Assembly (NCBI GenBank): GCA_033064195.1
Contig: JARBJD010000121.1
Location: 62,001 to 126,000, forward strand
Length of the DNA stretch: 64,000 nucleotides
From: Blattamonas nauphoetae
Lineage: Eukaryota > Preaxostyla > Oxymonadida
Direction of reading: 5' to 3'
Shown here: one piece after another, positions 1 to 10,345 of the stretch
How positions within the stretch are numbered: the first letter of the stretch is position 1
Layout of the letters: the number at the start of each line of letters is the position of its first letter
The notes under the pieces: generated by a model
Databases searched by the model: none
What the model saw: only the letters and a program-made list of their open reading frames with translations
Told to the model about the DNA's origin: nothing
Position numbers and translations under genes: made by a program

Positions 1-709
1 TATAATGCCGCTTCATCCGCCGGATCAAGATCTAGAAATTTTGGATAGGCCGAGTCTACACAGTTTTTAAAGGGAGTATTGGCTCTACTATATTTACTTC
101 AACACTTTTGATGGGAAGAAAAGACAGACGAGACAATGTTGTTCACTGAATGTAAACAGAGACTGATGAGGTCGTACATCATCTGTGAGACATCCCGCGG
201 GTTTATTTCGGTAAGTGACAGATGGGTTGTTGGGGAGATTTCACTAAACATTTATTTATGGTACGGATCTAAACTGGACGAAGAAACTTCGCCATAATAT
301 CATGACCCGTTACTAATTGACTTTATCCTCATATTTCGATCACATTCATAATTCGAACAATCTACCATAAGACGTAGCGTTATTCGGAACCACAATCTGA
401 TAGAGGAAGAAAGGGTGAGATCGCTTGAACCAAATCGCATTCCTCACATGAAGACCATCACGATCAGCTTTTCGGATTTTTTCCATAGGCATGGGCAGCG
501 GTCGGTCCGACTGGTCGTCGACCGACCGACTGCTTTTCTGGACGATCGATCCCATTTCACGAAACTCAATACTAAAATGTTGATTAAGATTGCATCAATC
601 TAGGGCGGATAATTGAAAAGTAGTAATAATAGTGAGTTTGAAGGCAAAAGCAACAACGGAGTGTTGATTTTAGGCGTAGAAATGGAGAATCGAACTGTTT
701 ATTGAAGGA
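1..709. other. Region without a supportable gene
   Basis: No convincing coding region is seen. Short open frames on both strands are not supported by codon pattern or by a recognisable product. The stretch near 497-531 is rich in GTCGG/CCGAC inverted motifs around a GTCGAC centre. The segment 483-510, read on the minus strand, shares 22 of 24 bases with 3824-3847 on the plus strand, so it holds one copy of a short dispersed sequence. It may be the downstream part of the minus-strand gene whose exons lie at 2050-3433, but no exon could be joined with confidence. Confidence 0.4.
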
Positions 710-837
710 TTAGAATAAAAAGACAGATATTGTGAGAAAGGAGATCAACGGACTCGAACGGACAAGTAAGTGAAGTTGGGACGATAATGGAGGGTGCAAG
801 TGGAAAGTCTTACGTTGGCGAGGAGAGCTGGAGATGC

Positions 838-1830
838 GGGCGAGAGTGACGATCGGGAGAAGCGGGCGAGAGTGACGATTGGGGAGAAGCGGGCGAGAGT
901 GACGATTGGGGAGAAGCGGGCGAGAGTGACGATTGGGGAGAAGCGGGCGAGTGACGATTGGGGAGAAGCGGGCGAGAGTGACGATTGGGGAGAAGCGGGC
1001 GAGAGTGACGATTGGGGAGAAGCGGGCGAGAGTGACGATTGGGGAGAAGCGGGCGAGTGACGATTGGGGAGAAGCGGGCGAGAGTGACGATTGGGGAGAA
1101 GCGGGCGAGAGTGACGATTGGGGAGAAGCGGGCGAGAGTGACGATTGGGGAGAAGCGGGCGAGAGTGACGATTGGGGAGAAGCGGGCGAGAGTGACGATT
1201 GGGGAGATGTGGGCGAGAGTGATGATTCGGGAGATGCGGGCGAGAGTGACGATTGGGGAGAAGCGGGCGAGAGTGACGATTGGGGAGAAGCGGGCGAGAG
1301 TGATGATTCGGGGAGAAGCGGGCGAGAGTGACGATTGGGGAGAAGCGGGCGAGAGTGACGATTGGGGAGAAGCGGGCGAGTGACGATTGGGGAGAAGCGG
1401 GCGAGAGTGACGATTGGGGAGAAGCGGGCGAGAGTGACGATTGGGGAGAAGCGGGCGAGAGTGACGATTGGGGAGAAGCGGGCGAGAGGACGGGGAGGAG
1501 AAGCGGGCGAGAGTGACGATTGGGGAGATGCGGGCGAGTGACGATTGGGGAGAAGCGGGCGAGGACGATTGGGGAGAGAGGACGATTGAGACGGAGAGGA
1601 TCCGGAGATGCGGATGAGAGGACGATTGGGAGAAGGAGGAGAGGACGATTGGGGAGAAGCGGGCGAGAGTGACGATTGGGGAGAAGCGGGCGAGAGTGAA
1701 GGACGAAGAGAGGATGATCCCGAGGACGGGGAGAAGGAGGACGACTGGGGAGAAGCGGGCGAGATGACGATTGGGGAGAAGCGGGCGAGAGTGACGATTG
1801 GGAGAAGCGAGAGGACGATTGGGAGAAGCG
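838..1830. repeat. 27-bp GC-rich minisatellite array
   Basis: This is a tandem array of a 27-bp unit whose core reads GCGGGCGAGAGTGACGAT followed by a G-rich TGGGGAGAA segment. I estimate about 30 copies. Early copies are nearly perfect; from about 1490 onward the array breaks into variants (GGACGATTGGGAG, GAGGAGAGG) and fades by about 2000. Several units lack the AGAG and are 23 bp, which breaks any long reading frame. The array opens long frames on both strands because the unit has no stops in most phases; the repeated Gly-Glu-Ser-Asp-Asp-Trp (plus) and Pro-Asn-Arg-His-Ser-Arg (minus) translations are artefacts of the repeat. It lies downstream of a plausible exon end near 2060 on the minus strand, so it is probably intronic or 3' to that gene. 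Confidence 0.9.
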
Positions 1831-2049
1831 GGCGAGAGAGAAGTGGGGAGAGGATGATGGGGAGATGGGGTGAGAGTGATGAGGGAGATGACGAGTGGGA
1901 GGAGCGGAGGACGATTGGGAGAAGGGAGAGTGGACGATGGGGAGAAGTGGGCGAGAGGACGAAGGGAGAGTGGAGGAGTTGGCTGGATGATGGAGGATGG
2001 GCAGGACAATGAATGGTGAGGAAGAGGAGTGTGGTGGATGCCAGGGGAG

Positions 2050-3433
2050 AAGACAGACACAGGAAGCCGACAGCCCGTTCGTGCTCGGTGGAGAGAATGA
2101 GGAAAGTGAGATGAGATGCCCTGATTGAGTTGAACTCGTCGCTGTTTTGTGTCAGATCCATCTTCACGTCTGCAATCGCGTTGAGCAGCACAACCTAGGA
2201 AAGCCAGACAGACAGTGGTTCTGGCAACCACTCGAATAGAATTCACTGCAGTGGAAATGGCGATGTCCAAAATGTTGTTCTCGATGATGCGTCGGAAGAA
2301 TTCAGGGTTTGTATTGGCCAATCGGAGGAAGGAGCTGGCAGGGTCGGTGAACGAGCGAGGGAGAGGAGGGCGGAGAGGGAATGTTGGGTCGAGGAGCGGC
2401 TGAGTTCGGTGACGAGAGGAGACGAAGACTGGCTGAGTGCGGAGATCAGGTTCAGGTGTCGATCGTGACGGAAGGGAGTGTCGGAGGGAGAGGAGGAGAT
2501 GTCGACTGATTTGAGAAACGAATCGATGAGGTCGGGAGGGGCTGAAGATGACGATGAACAGAGAAAGAGAAGGTGGCTGTGTGTTGGAAGCATTTGGAAA
2601 GAGCATTCAAATGACTGTTTTGATTGGCATAAATTTCGGAAGGAGCCTTGATAGTGAGCATGGTGATGAAGGCTTGGTTCCTCTCCATCAGATCCTAAAA
2701 ACTAGGAATAAAACAGGAAAAGAGGGCCATACAGGGTAATTATGTGAGATGTTCATGATCCTTCACAATAGATGAAGATCGTGGGACATCCAGTGGCGAT
2801 CAATTCATTCGCGTGAAAGGGTGAGGGAAAAGGAGGTGAGAGATATGACAGTCGTTTTACGAACTGCCATACCACAGTCAATGATGGCCCATGTCATTGA
2901 CAAGCTATTGTTGAGGTTGACAGATAAATCATCGAAAAGGGGACTGAAGAGCTCCAGAGAGAGATGACACAGAGATTGCGGGGCATATTAGAGTAAGTTG
3001 GGCAAGTTGGACGAGTTGAGGATGGTCTGCTCGATCAAACAGGATCTATTTGAAAATCGAAAGAGGAAGTCCCGAGGAGTGTGAGAGAATGAAAATTTCT
3101 TCTTCATATGACACAGAAATAATCAATGATGGAGAAACAGACTGATTATTGTATGTGACTCAAGATCGACGTCCTGGAGAAGAAGAAAGCATGGAATGGC
3201 GAAAATAATGAATGAAAAGAGAGAACTTGACTCTCGTGTTGAGATACGGGTGTGCCAAGACGATGTTGGAGATCTGTTCGTTCACTTCCGATCATGTGGT
3301 TCATGCATCCTGAAAAGAGAAAAATGGAAAAGCGAAACCGTAAGATGATCAGTAGAAGAGAAATGAGAAATTGTGAAGACTGTTGAGGATCATGTCTCGA
3401 TCTGACTCGACAGTGGAACAACTGGAATCGCAT
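2050..3433 (-). CDS. Fragmentary multi-exon gene, helical-repeat-like
   Basis: I cannot name this gene. Several short minus-strand blocks have protein-like, helix-rich composition and plausible splice sites, but they lie in different frames. One block (about 3310-3245) follows a TTTTCAG acceptor and reads GCMNHMIGSERTDLQHRLG. A second (about 2985-2865) contains LCHLSLELFSPLFDDLSVN. A third (about 2690-2600) contains DLMERNQAFITMLTIKAPS. A fourth (about 2350-2220) contains LRLANTNPEFFRRIIENN. The last (about 2183-2060) contains VVLLNAIADVKMDLTQ and is separated from the fourth by an intron of about 35 nt. The composition suggests HEAT/ARM-like repeats, consistent with other genes in the window. 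The start, the end and several junctions are unresolved, and a degraded gene is possible. Confidence 0.4.
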
Positions 3434-3702
3434 GTGAGATCATGAGTGAAAACGAGAAGTAAGTACTGAGAAGAAAAAGAATACCGTTTTGTAATTGTTT
3501 GGATTCGTGGAGATGCTGTCAGAACGAAGAGGAGGAGTCGGAGTCGGTCTGACAGGCCGACTTTTTGTCCGATGTTGGGGAAGGACAGACCGACTCAGGG
3601 ACTCTTGATCTACGACGTGTTGAACATTAATTTTGAGAAATATGAGATGAACCAATTATAGAGTTGTTGTGAATCAAAAATGAGAAAAAGGAAACAATAA
3701 AG

Positions 3703-3772
3703 TGACCCTGGCGGGATTCGATCCTGGGTCCGGGGAGCAAAAAGCTTATGTGCTACCACTCGACTAAAGGGC
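3703..3772 (-). tRNA. Degenerate tRNA-like sequence (pseudo-tRNA or SINE head)
   Basis: On the minus strand this 70-nt stretch has a good Pol III A-box (TAGTCGAGTGG) and a near B-box (GGATCGAATCC) at tRNA-like spacing. An acceptor-like 5' CCCTT lies opposite AGGG at the 3' side. The anticodon arm does not fold into five base pairs; its loop contains TTTTT (Lys-like if real). The T-arm and D-arm stems are also imperfect. It is therefore more likely a tRNA relic or tRNA-derived repeat than a working tRNA. It overlaps the only in-frame ATG of the plus-strand gene beginning here, so that ATG is probably not that gene's start. Confidence 0.3.
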
Positions 3773-4992
3773 AGTTGAAAAAAGTCGCCGACTGTTTTAT
3801 TTTTAGGGACTGGACTCGATGTTCTCAGACCGACCACTGCCCATGCCTATTTTTCCAAACAAAAGAATCAGCCCCACCAAGCAATTGTCCTCGTGTAGAT
3901 TGGGAAGATACACAATTCGTTCGCGAAGTCTCTCCTGCGTTCCTGAAACTTACAGGACAAGTGAAAAGCGGCTACACATTCGATACGGATGCAATTAGGG
4001 ACATCAAATGTTTTCTGGAACGACTCCACCCTCTTAAACTTCGTCACCTCTTTGCCAAACTCCTCATTTATCGCCTTGTTCCGACACGAGAAAACGATTC
4101 AAAAGGATTTGCAGAACATATGCTTATTCTTCTCACTGCCCCAAATGCTCCAGAGCTGCACAAGCCAGCCTTGAAGTTACTCCGCTGGACATTGTGGGAT
4201 TGCACTGTTGGACACCTCGAAGACTTTGCCCGATCCAACTTCTTCCTCTCGTTCCCTCTCAGCTTTCAGGAGGATCCAATACAACTGCAAGAAGAGGAGA
4301 CACACATGATGGATATCCTCTACAAATTCACAGAGCCCTTAACTCAATTGAGTCCCATCAGAAGGGATCATCTTCGACTGTATGGGAAGCCTGCACCCAT
4401 TGATCTCTTTGTGGAGAAGGTTTTCACACCACTACGGCCTCTTTTCGAATTTATCTGCCGAAACCGCTTGAACTTCTATGAATATGAAACTTCGGGAGAT
4501 TTAAGCTCCTTCGTTGACCATCTGACCGAAATTATGCCATCTACTGCAAAGGCTTATCACTTCCTCTCATCCATTCATTTCTGCTTCGCGTCATTGAGCT
4601 GGCTGAACGAATCTGAACCAGACCACCAAATAGCAAGCTATTTAGGGATCTTTCGAGATGAAATCTTACTTCGTCAACTGAAAGCACGGAGCACTCACCA
4701 GAGAACCAAAGACACGATCACCGAGCTTACAGACGAGGGCCATGCCGATTTTGTCGAAATACGATTGCATTGGGTTCCACAGATCACGTATCCAACATTC
4801 AACAAATGTTTCTCGCGCGGAATCATCAAATATGGCGGCGGGAATGTGATTGTGCCGGAGGAGTTCCAGAAAGACCCAGATTACTACAGCTCGACTAGTT
4901 CTGAAATGCATTTGAATTGTTCAGAAATAGATTTTAATTATTCAGAAATGAACATAATTGTTCAGAAATGTACTTTAATTTTTCAGAAATGA
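3748..4992 (+). CDS. Helical-repeat protein, 3' end interrupted by a transposon
   Basis: The frame encodes up to 414 residues of helix-rich sequence without an assignable catalytic motif, for example FLERLHPLKLRHLFAKLLIY and VEKVFTPLRPLFEFICRNR. The arrangement resembles the abundant HEAT/ARM-like uncharacterised proteins of oxymonads (family recall, not a search). The start is uncertain. The only upstream ATG (3748) lies in a tRNA-like sequence, and the first recognisable protein begins near 3885. A TTTTTAG at 3800-3806 could be a splice acceptor for an upstream exon, or the 5' end may be lost. The transposon begins at 4887, inside codon 380. Beyond it the frame runs 34 residues into the terminal repeat and stops at 4992. 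Across the insertion the flank at 12124 continues in frame with six more codons (DLLMNR) and TAA, which was evidently the original end. Confidence 0.65.
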   Translation: MCYHSTKGQLKKVADCFIFRDWTRCSQTDHCPCLFFQTKESAPPSNCPRVDWEDTQFVREVSPAFLKLTGQVKSGYTFDTDAIRDIKCFLERLHPLKLRHLFAKLLIYRLVPTRENDSKGFAEHMLILLTAPNAPELHKPALKLLRWTLWDCTVGHLEDFARSNFFLSFPLSFQEDPIQLQEEETHMMDILYKFTEPLTQLSPIRRDHLRLYGKPAPIDLFVEKVFTPLRPLFEFICRNRLNFYEYETSGDLSSFVDHLTEIMPSTAKAYHFLSSIHFCFASLSWLNESEPDHQIASYLGIFRDEILLRQLKARSTHQRTKDTITELTDEGHADFVEIRLHWVPQITYPTFNKCFSRGIIKYGGGNVIVPEEFQKDPDYYSSTSSEMHLNCSEIDFNYSEMNIIVQKCTLIFQK

Positions 4993-5095
4993 ACATAATT
5001 GTTCAGAAATGAACAGAGATTGTTCAGAAATGAACAGTGATTCTTCCCAAATGAACAGTGATTTTTCTGAAATGAATACTAATTTTTCATAAATG
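4887..5095 (+). repeat. Left terminal inverted repeat of the Tc1/mariner element
   Basis: The first 19 bp are a perfect inverted match to 12105-12123. About nine subterminal copies of a ~21-bp unit follow, most containing TTCAGAAATGAACA. The unit is itself palindromic (TGTTCA...TGAACA) and is a plausible transposase binding site. The copies decay inward (CTTCCCAAATGAACA, TTTTCATAAATGAA). Confidence 0.9.
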
Positions 5096-5271
5096 AAGGA
5101 TCAAAATGAGTTGTCCAGATGCAATTTTGAAGCTATATTCAGGCTTCTGAAAAATGAAAAAAAGTTGATCGAACCCTTAAATTGTCTAAAAAAATTCCGC
5201 GTAACCATTTCCAATTGTGACATCAGATGATAAACGGAGAAGATTTTTCTGGAAAAACATCGTGAAATTTC

Positions 5272-6786
5272 ATGGAACGCTCCTTTTCTCTCATCGATGA
5301 TGAATCTGAGACTGACGAGTCTCAAAACTCATCGATCACCGAAAGACAAATACAATACCAATCTCTCAACGAATCGGATGGATGGTTCTTTGGTGATGAA
5401 GTTGTTGATTGTGAATCTGGGATGGAAAGTCAGCAGGATGGGCTTCTCACAGGCGGATTCAGTCAGGATTTTATTCGAACAAGTCTCAAACGATCGAAAG
5501 ATGAACTTCGAAGACTCTTGCCAGAAAGAATTGAAGCAGTTGATAGTGCAAGCCCACCTGAACCTCTTCTTCCACAAGATCTTCATGAGTTTGTTGAACT
5601 ACCAGCTCCTCGGAAGATGAAACGTGGTCGTCCAACTTCTCGTCCTGCCCCAAAGTCCCCACGATCATACACCATTCTCACGCCTCGTGAACGCGAATTG
5701 GTCCTCGATGAAGTGAAGGAAGGGAAGAAGTACGATTTGATTGTCGAAAAGTGGAACATCTCGATAGGAACAATCAACAACATCGCATCTGGAAAACCTG
5801 CTCCCAAGCCTCGTGGGGGAGCAGTCTATCGAAAAATCACTCCAGAAATTTCACGATCAATGAATGATGCAATTCTTCAAAACCCACTCTTGAAGGGAGA
5901 AGAACTCAAAACTCTCGTCGAGGAGAATCATGGAACATCGGTTGCAGTGTCGACAATCAATGCTCACCAAACTTCACCAAAAATGGTGGAACACGGGTGT
6001 ACAAAGTTCACTGTGAAGAAAGTCGAGCTGCTCCAACACGAACGCAATTCGGAGGAAACAAAGGACGCGAGACTCGACTATCTTCAGCGATACGCAACAA
6101 CATTCTCTCAAGGTGGATTTGCTGTCTACATCGACGAAACTTCCTTCAACAAGACCTGCTTCCAAAATCAAGGTCGTGCTCCAATCGGTCAGCGTTGCCT
6201 TCAACGAGTTCGTCGATTGCAAACTGAAAATCTCACTGCAATCACAGCGATCTCTGAAGCGTGGGGTGTTGTTCATGTGACGTGGGTTCAAGGAACTGTG
6301 TCTGCTCTTGAATTCCAACATTTCCTCCTCTCACTTTTTGAGTCACTTCAAAGAAGAACGAATGAAAGCTGCACACTGAATATGGACAATGTTGGCTTGC
6401 ACAAGACGGATGAGGTGAAAGAGCTCATCAGATCGAAAAATTACACAACTCTGTTCACTCCACCAAATTCCTGTGAGCTGAATCCGATCGAGTACGTCTT
6501 TGGCATGTGGAAAGGTGGGAGTTCGATTCCTTCTCATGTCAGAACAGAGGATCAACTGCGGATTCATCTTTCGGAATCTCTCAGTGCAATTCCTCATCGG
6601 AAGATATCCGTGGCCATCAGATTTGTGTCTCTCAGACTTCATCCAATTGTCGCTCGCCGAGGTGATTTGGCTCTCAATCGAACACAAGAACAGTTCAACC
6701 GTGATTCGAACGGCCCACAAGCTCCAAGTCCGCAAGCAATCCTGCCACCAGACCACGGACCACGAGTGGAAGAACCTGAAGAATAA
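5272..6786 (+). CDS. Tc1/mariner-type DD34E transposase
   Basis: This 504-residue protein catalyses cut-and-paste transposition at TA sites. The ATG at 5272 opens the frame and TAA closes it at 6786. Residues 1-115 are acidic and probably disordered and end in a basic KRGRPTSRP AT-hook-like patch. Residues about 133-260 are the helix-turn-helix DNA-binding region (TPRERELVLDEVKEG...SIGTINN). The RNase-H-like catalytic core follows, with Asp288 in VYIDETSFN, Asp372 in LNMDNVGLHK and Glu407 in ELNPIEYVFGMWK. Exactly 34 residues separate the second and third acidic residues (DD34E). No stop or frameshift is seen and the length is typical, so the gene looks recently active. It lies about 180 bp inside the left terminal repeat, facing right, as the only gene of its element. 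Confidence 0.95.
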   Translation: MERSFSLIDDESETDESQNSSITERQIQYQSLNESDGWFFGDEVVDCESGMESQQDGLLTGGFSQDFIRTSLKRSKDELRRLLPERIEAVDSASPPEPLLPQDLHEFVELPAPRKMKRGRPTSRPAPKSPRSYTILTPRERELVLDEVKEGKKYDLIVEKWNISIGTINNIASGKPAPKPRGGAVYRKITPEISRSMNDAILQNPLLKGEELKTLVEENHGTSVAVSTINAHQTSPKMVEHGCTKFTVKKVELLQHERNSEETKDARLDYLQRYATTFSQGGFAVYIDETSFNKTCFQNQGRAPIGQRCLQRVRRLQTENLTAITAISEAWGVVHVTWVQGTVSALEFQHFLLSLFESLQRRTNESCTLNMDNVGLHKTDEVKELIRSKNYTTLFTPPNSCELNPIEYVFGMWKGGSSIPSHVRTEDQLRIHLSESLSAIPHRKISVAIRFVSLRLHPIVARRGDLALNRTQEQFNRDSNGPQAPSPQAILPPDHGPRVEEPEE

Positions 6787-6892
6787 ACTGCTTCATCAAT
6801 AATTCACCACACAAGAGTGTTTCCCTTCGTTCTGTCAGTCTTTTCTAAAACGAGTGGTCTAACATAAATCCGAAAAAGAGCCGTTCATTTCA

Positions 6893-6934
6893 GAACAATC
6901 ACTGTTCATTTCCGAATAATCATTGTTCATTTCA
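6893..6934 (+). repeat. Inner part of the interrupted right terminal repeat of the Tc1/mariner element
   Basis: Two to three inverted copies of the subterminal unit (CACTGTTCATTTCCGAATAA type) stand here. The sequence is cut off at 6934 by the nested element. It resumes at 11961 with GAAAAAGCACTGTTCATTTA, after one duplicated TCA. Joining the two flanks across a single TCA recreates a normal repeat unit. Confidence 0.88.
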
Positions 6935-6982
6935 TAGTGCCCTCAGAAACCCGCGCAAAATACATAAACCCGCGCAAAATCC
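6935..6982 (+). repeat. Left TIR of the nested element
   Basis: The repeat begins TAGTGCCCTCAGAAACCCGC and contains two direct copies of AACCCGCGCAAAAT. It pairs with 11914-11960. The outer 20 bp differ from the partner at one position (G versus A). Confidence 0.88.
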
Positions 6983-7157
6983 GTTTAATCAAAAATCATG
7001 ATGAATTAATTCCGATGCTCTCGAATTTCACTCCTTTTTACTCACAAACACTTCTTTACCAAGTGATTTCAAATGAACGTTTTATTTCTGGTTTGATCTC
7101 AATTGAATTCTTCAAAAATGTGTGATTTGTGTTGAAATGGTCTTTGAAATGAAACTA

Positions 7158-10080
7158 CAATGGTCGAAAGAAATATTCAATGGATGGTTTTCTGATCGAG
7201 GTGTTTCCTGATGATCTATCGTACCTCCATGTTCCGCACAAGATCGACGTTCTTTTCCACCCCTGCTTCACGTTCAGTCGTCCTCCCTGTCCCACTCCCG
7301 TTCTGTCTGCTGCGTCTGCCGCAGGGTCGATGTCTTTCAATGCTTCTATCCCGTTCGCCACTGTCGTCAAGAGGGATTTGGTGGGAACAATAAAGGCGAA
7401 GAAGGCGACACAAGCGAGGAAGAATGCGACGATGAACGAGATGATGAGGAGAATTTGGAATACGCTGATTGTCTTTGTCATCTCGCTGATAACAGCTTCG
7501 AGGAACATTTTGAATCCGCCACGCAGATCGTACACGAGGAGAGAACCCATGATCTGAGAGGAGAGGACACAACGTGAGAGAAAGGGGATCAGAAGGAGGA
7601 GAGTGGAGAGCACACCTGGACGTTCTCGTTGCTGAGTGGCATCCCGCTGTAGGGATTCGGTGCTGTAGCAATCATGCGGGCTGCCTCAATGTGCTACAGG
7701 ATGAGTGCCTGCAGTCCGCTGAAGTTTCCTGTTAGTCAATAAATCCGATTTTCCACTGCACAATCGGCAGCATCGAGGGCATGCATTCAGTTGACTGGGA
7801 GAGTGATGAAAATAGCGTGTGATGAGAGAGAAATGAGATCGATGGAAGAAAGCGGACAGAACGAAGTGAAGATCGCATGGAGGAGTCAAACCTCGAACAT
7901 CAGTGCGTTGGCCGAGCTGCCCTTCTTCATCGTTGGTTCCACGGACAATCCGTCGAAGATTTGGTCGCCAGTCGGGATGACGTTTTGGGAGGAGGAACCC
8001 TGATTGGCGAGGATGTCGATAGCGTTGTAGTATGTGATCTGAATACGAGTGAAAAGAGAGACGGGGGGATGGGTGTAGGAAATGGGTTGCTTGAAGCGGA
8101 AGAGAGGATACCTCACTCGCGAGTAGTGCTTGGATCAGGCCCATGTCGGATGAGAGGTGTCTGCTGTCGATCCATGGTCCTTCTGCGGATGGGACGATAC
8201 TCCACCTGGAGAGAAGAAAGAGAAGGAGAATGATGAAAAGACATGAGAAGAGAAGATGAGATGAAGAGATGAGGAGGAAAGGCAAATGAGTTGAGAATGT
8301 GAGCACACCGCCAACGATTAGGATAATTCCGATCACAACGCGGACGTAGAAAGAGTTTGGGATGAAGTTTGACATTTTGTTGATTTTGTTGAGCAGATCA
8401 ATCTGTTGCGGCGCCAGACCGTTTCTGTCCTTCTTCTTTTTCTTTTTTTCTCTTCCTCCTCTGCCTTCTTCTTCTCCTCGGCCTCTCTCTTCGCTTTCTG
8501 CGATTTTGTCTCTTCCTTCTCGCCGTCTTTCAGCTCGTTCTTCTTCTTATCCTCGTCTTCTTCGTTCTCCTCTTCGTCCTGATTCTTCTTTCCTATCATT
8601 TTCTCATCGTCGTTCACCTGCCCTCGTTCAGAGTTTAGCTCCAGCTCCTCTTCGCTGAATCCAGCTCCCCGTCGTTGTTCCAAAGGAGTAGCGATTTGGA
8701 AGAAAACTTCCCTTCGCTCTCGCTTGAGTTTGTTGATGGTCTGTACAAACTGCACAATCAGGACGATGAGAGGGAGTACAATCGAGGTTACTCCAACCGC
8801 GATGTCGATGTACTGTACGACCAACGACTGTTGTTCGGAGTTGCCACTGGTCCGTTCATGATCACAAAGTAGAGCTGGGCAGGGAGGCCAGGCCATTCCA
8901 CGGTGTTTCAGAATCCTTCGTTGATGATGAGAGCAGCTACGTTGACGATGTTGTTGACCAGGTCGATCAGGTTCATGTTCACGATTTGTGTCTCTGTCAT
9001 TCACATCGCTGAGGTGCATCCGACTTTGACCTCATTGTACGACGGTATGATGATGGGGATGCCTCCGAATTCCATCGTTGAAAATTCATTCGTTGCCGAA
9101 GCTTCCTGGTACACATCGTCCAGTCCCTCGCCGAGCGTGGTTGCTCTCCTCTCGAACACTCTGGTGATGAGACTGGTGCTGGGCATGAAGGTCACGTTCA
9201 TGGATTCCAGCTGAGTGTCTGTGTATTGTGAGCGGAGCATGAAGAAGTTGGAGTAGAGAACCATATCGAGGATGGATGAGAGCATGTTTGCGAAGTGGCT
9301 GACCTGGTTGGTGTTGACACTGGACGTTGTGGACGTCATCAGCACAACCACACACATCGCCACCATGGCCCCGACAATCACAATCCCCGACATGATCACG
9401 ATGGGGATGAACAGAGGCAGGAGCGCTTTCTTGCCCTCGTCTTCTTCTTTTTCTGTTGCCCACTCGACTGTCCAGCAATAGTCGACAGCTTGCTTCCTCC
9501 ATTCACTCTGCTCATCGTCTCGGTCACTGTCGTGTCCTCTTCGATGATGTTTGCTTCTGTGAACATCAGCATGGCTGTGTCATCGTCTTTGTAGATGTCC
9601 CTCAGCAGTGCTCCGCATCCTCTGATCACCTGGGCACTTTTTGGGTACTGGCGAAGGAGCAGCTGGAAAACATCTCGCGAGTCACGCTCGAATCAGATTG
9701 CCTTGTCCAAGAGGAGCAGATACGCTTGTTGGAGGTAGGCGCGGGACATGTCGTGTGCTTTTGTAGCTTTCGCAAAGTTCAGTTTGAATGACACACCCTG
9801 TGAGTTCTGTCCGCCCTGTGAACTTGTCTTTCGCCCATCTTCATCTGGCAGTTTGTGTGGGAAAGATAGAAGAAAGCTGATCGGCAAGAGAAACGCACTC
9901 TCTGTTCTTCCTGTATTCTTTCTCGGTCAAGAACTTGATTGCTTCTTGTACCTGCCTTGCGTTGGTGTATTTCGGCTCTTTTCGATTCACTTGCTCGCTT
10001 AGGAACTTCGACTGGACAGACTTTCCTGCCATCGGACTCGCCCTTGGTGTGGGAAAGGACAGTCCAGAACTTGAGCAAGA
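7158..10080 (-). pseudogene. TmcB-like multi-spanning membrane protein, pseudogene
   Basis: The conceptual product resembles the TmcB (tiny macrocysts B)-like transmembrane proteins abundant in oxymonads and ciliates, from family recall. Upstream helical segments include AYLQQAYLLLLDKAI and VIRGCGALLRDIYKDDD. Hydrophobic spans follow: VGAMVAMCVVVLMT near 9360, GVTSIVLPLIVLIVQFVQ near 8780, VVIGIILIVGGV near 8330, and FQILLIISFIVAFFLACVAF near 7440. It is disabled. An in-frame TGA lies at about 9691, directly after LLLLDKAI. A frameshift in the A-rich stretch near 9450 separates the cytoplasmic part from the first membrane span. Further frame changes or stops occur near 9001, 8900 and 8840. 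Some breaks downstream of 8300 could be introns (GT...AG candidates exist), but the nonsense codon and the coding-block frameshifts cannot. The whole relic lies inside the nested TIR element. Confidence 0.75.
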
Positions 10081-10345
10081 TTGTCGGAATTTTGTTTGGA
10101 CGGAAAGACAGAGTCGTCTGGCTGAGAATACTTGCAGTTGGAGGGTTTGGGATTGAGAAGACTTAGCTTTGTATCACGAAGCAGATAATCAGTTTGTCTG
10201 TCAGTCCTCGATCACCGATTGTCCAGAGTTGTGAGTAGAAATGGGCGGGGGTGCGGTGAAGTTTGATGGTGAGTTCACTGTCAGATGCAGTTGGACACCG
10301 AGTGAGAAGAGGATCGTGAGTGATGAGAGTGTTGACAGGTAGTAC

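Noticed and set aside
838-1830. CRISPR array
   Set aside because: The units are contiguous with no unique spacers, and the setting is eukaryotic.
710-2606. Long minus-strand open frames of 493 and 598 residues
   Set aside because: They are produced by the 27-bp minisatellite and adjacent pyrimidine-rich DNA. The translation is a monotonous Pro-Asn-Arg-His-Ser-Arg repeat that changes frame at each 23-bp unit.
7158-10080. Use of a non-standard genetic code (TGA read as an amino acid) to explain the break in the TmcB-like sequence
   Set aside because: Other genes here use TGA as a normal stop (for example REXO4, the 2,052-aa protein and the SPRY gene), and frameshifts are also present in the same relic.
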